Source: Mycolicibacterium malmesburyense (GTDB lineage Bacteria; Actinomycetota; Actinomycetes; Mycobacteriales; Mycobacteriaceae). From it: a DNA stretch of 64,000 bases. The notes under the pieces were generated by a model. It did not search any database. It had not been told where the DNA came from and saw nothing but the letters and a program-made list of their open reading frames with translations. The translations under genes were made by a program, and so were the position numbers. Position 1 is the first letter of the stretch; every line of letters starts with the position of its first letter. The DNA is taken from contig NZ_CVTB01000022.1 in assembly GCF_001050015.1 (NCBI RefSeq), positions 40,348 to 104,347 on the forward strand, read 5' to 3'. This document shows, one piece after another, positions 63,609 to 64,000 of this stretch.

Positions 63609-64000
63609 CTACCCCGACAGGTTGAAGTTGCCGTTGGAACCGTAGATGGACAGCGAGACCAGTAGCGTCACCGAGACGACGACCACCAGCGAGGTGCGCA
63701 CCGCGTTGCCGACCGCAACCCCCACACCCGAAGGCCCGCCCGAGGCAAAATAGCCGAAATAGGTGTGAATCAACAAGATAGTGATCGCCATCAGCACCGC
63801 CTGAAGGAACGACCACAACAAATCGATCGGGTTCAAGAACGTGTCGAAGTAGTGGTCATACAGTCCCCCGGACTGACCGAACAACACCACCGTGGTGAAC
63901 TGCGACGCCACAAACGACAAGATCACCGCAATCGAATACAACGGCGTGATCGCCACCATGCCCGCCACGATGCGCGTGGAAACCAGATACTCCACCGGCC
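63609..64000 (-). CDS. yrbEB: YrbEB-type MlaE/ABC permease, partial
   Basis: The last 130 residues of a YrbE integral membrane protein, cut by the window edge. LLWSFLQAVLMAITILLIHTYFGYFASGGPSGVGVAVGNAVRTSLVVVVSVTLLVSLSIYG and the ending NGNFNLSG are typical of the B position in mycobacterial yrbE-mce operons. The start codon lies beyond 64000. It is the permease for the Mce importer. Confidence 0.9.
   Translation of the reverse strand, partial: PVEYLVSTRIVAGMVAITPLYSIAVILSFVASQFTTVVLFGQSGGLYDHYFDTFLNPIDLLWSFLQAVLMAITILLIHTYFGYFASGGPSGVGVAVGNAVRTSLVVVVSVTLLVSLSIYGSNGNFNLSG

Noticed and set aside
1..64000. tRNA genes, CRISPR arrays, IS elements
   Set aside because: No cloverleaf-like sequence, regularly spaced repeat array or transposase was seen on either strand by eye.

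Overview
The window looks like chromosome from a fast-growing mycobacterium (Mycolicibacterium type) or a close relative. It is GC-rich and carries a complete yrbEB-mceABCDEF block, F420-type enzymes (luciferase-like and Ddn-like), a TIGR00027-type methyltransferase and many TetR regulators. I saw no rRNA, tRNA, CRISPR array or transposase.

Layout. 0-10.7 kb: ordinary accessory genes (MOSC protein, small secreted proline-rich proteins, DJ-1/PfpI and HD proteins, a ThrE-type exporter, an FKBP lipoprotein, a flavin monooxygenase, an MBL hydrolase and a C39-like lipoprotein). 10.8-19.9 kb: an oxidative catabolism cluster (methyltransferase, alpha/beta hydrolase, epoxide hydrolase, TetR, cytochrome P450, F420-type oxidoreductase, GMC oxidoreductase and a frameshifted second luciferase-like gene). 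19.9-21.6 kb: about 1.7 kb with no intact gene. It holds one decayed gene fragment and several palindromes, then a GlnR-like nitrogen-control box.

21.6-32.6 kb is the most coherent system: two DUF1989 proteins (the carboxyguanidine deiminase CgdAB family), a 1202-residue urea/guanidine carboxylase, an 830-residue allophanate hydrolase with an extra C-terminal domain, a 2-oxoglutarate/Fe(II) oxygenase, a sodium:solute symporter and a TetR regulator. My inference is a nitrogen-scavenging pathway. A guanidinium compound would be imported, oxidised to free guanidine, carboxylated, deiminated to allophanate and hydrolysed to ammonium and CO2. The oxygenase and symporter would extend the known guanidine route upstream.

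32.6-42.2 kb is a mosaic, less GC-rich island between two 92-bp direct repeats (about 91% identical). It carries a membrane-anchored linalool dehydratase/isomerase-like protein, two DoxX proteins, a Ddn-like protein, an SDR with His in place of the catalytic Tyr, a TetR gene with four related AATCTA...TAGATT-type operators, a broken P-loop kinase gene, and an acyl-CoA carboxylase locus truncated at both ends and frameshifted. 42.2-49.5 kb returns to ordinary genes (thioesterase, SDR with a divergent TetR operator, CapA-like protein, methyltransferase, hydrolase, MFS exporter, SRPBCC protein). 49.8-54 kb is a polyamine-type ABC importer (potADBC order) whose ATPase seems to start at CTG. 54-64 kb holds a DMT exporter, two secreted proteins and, on the minus strand, mceF back to mceA and part of yrbEB, which runs off the window.
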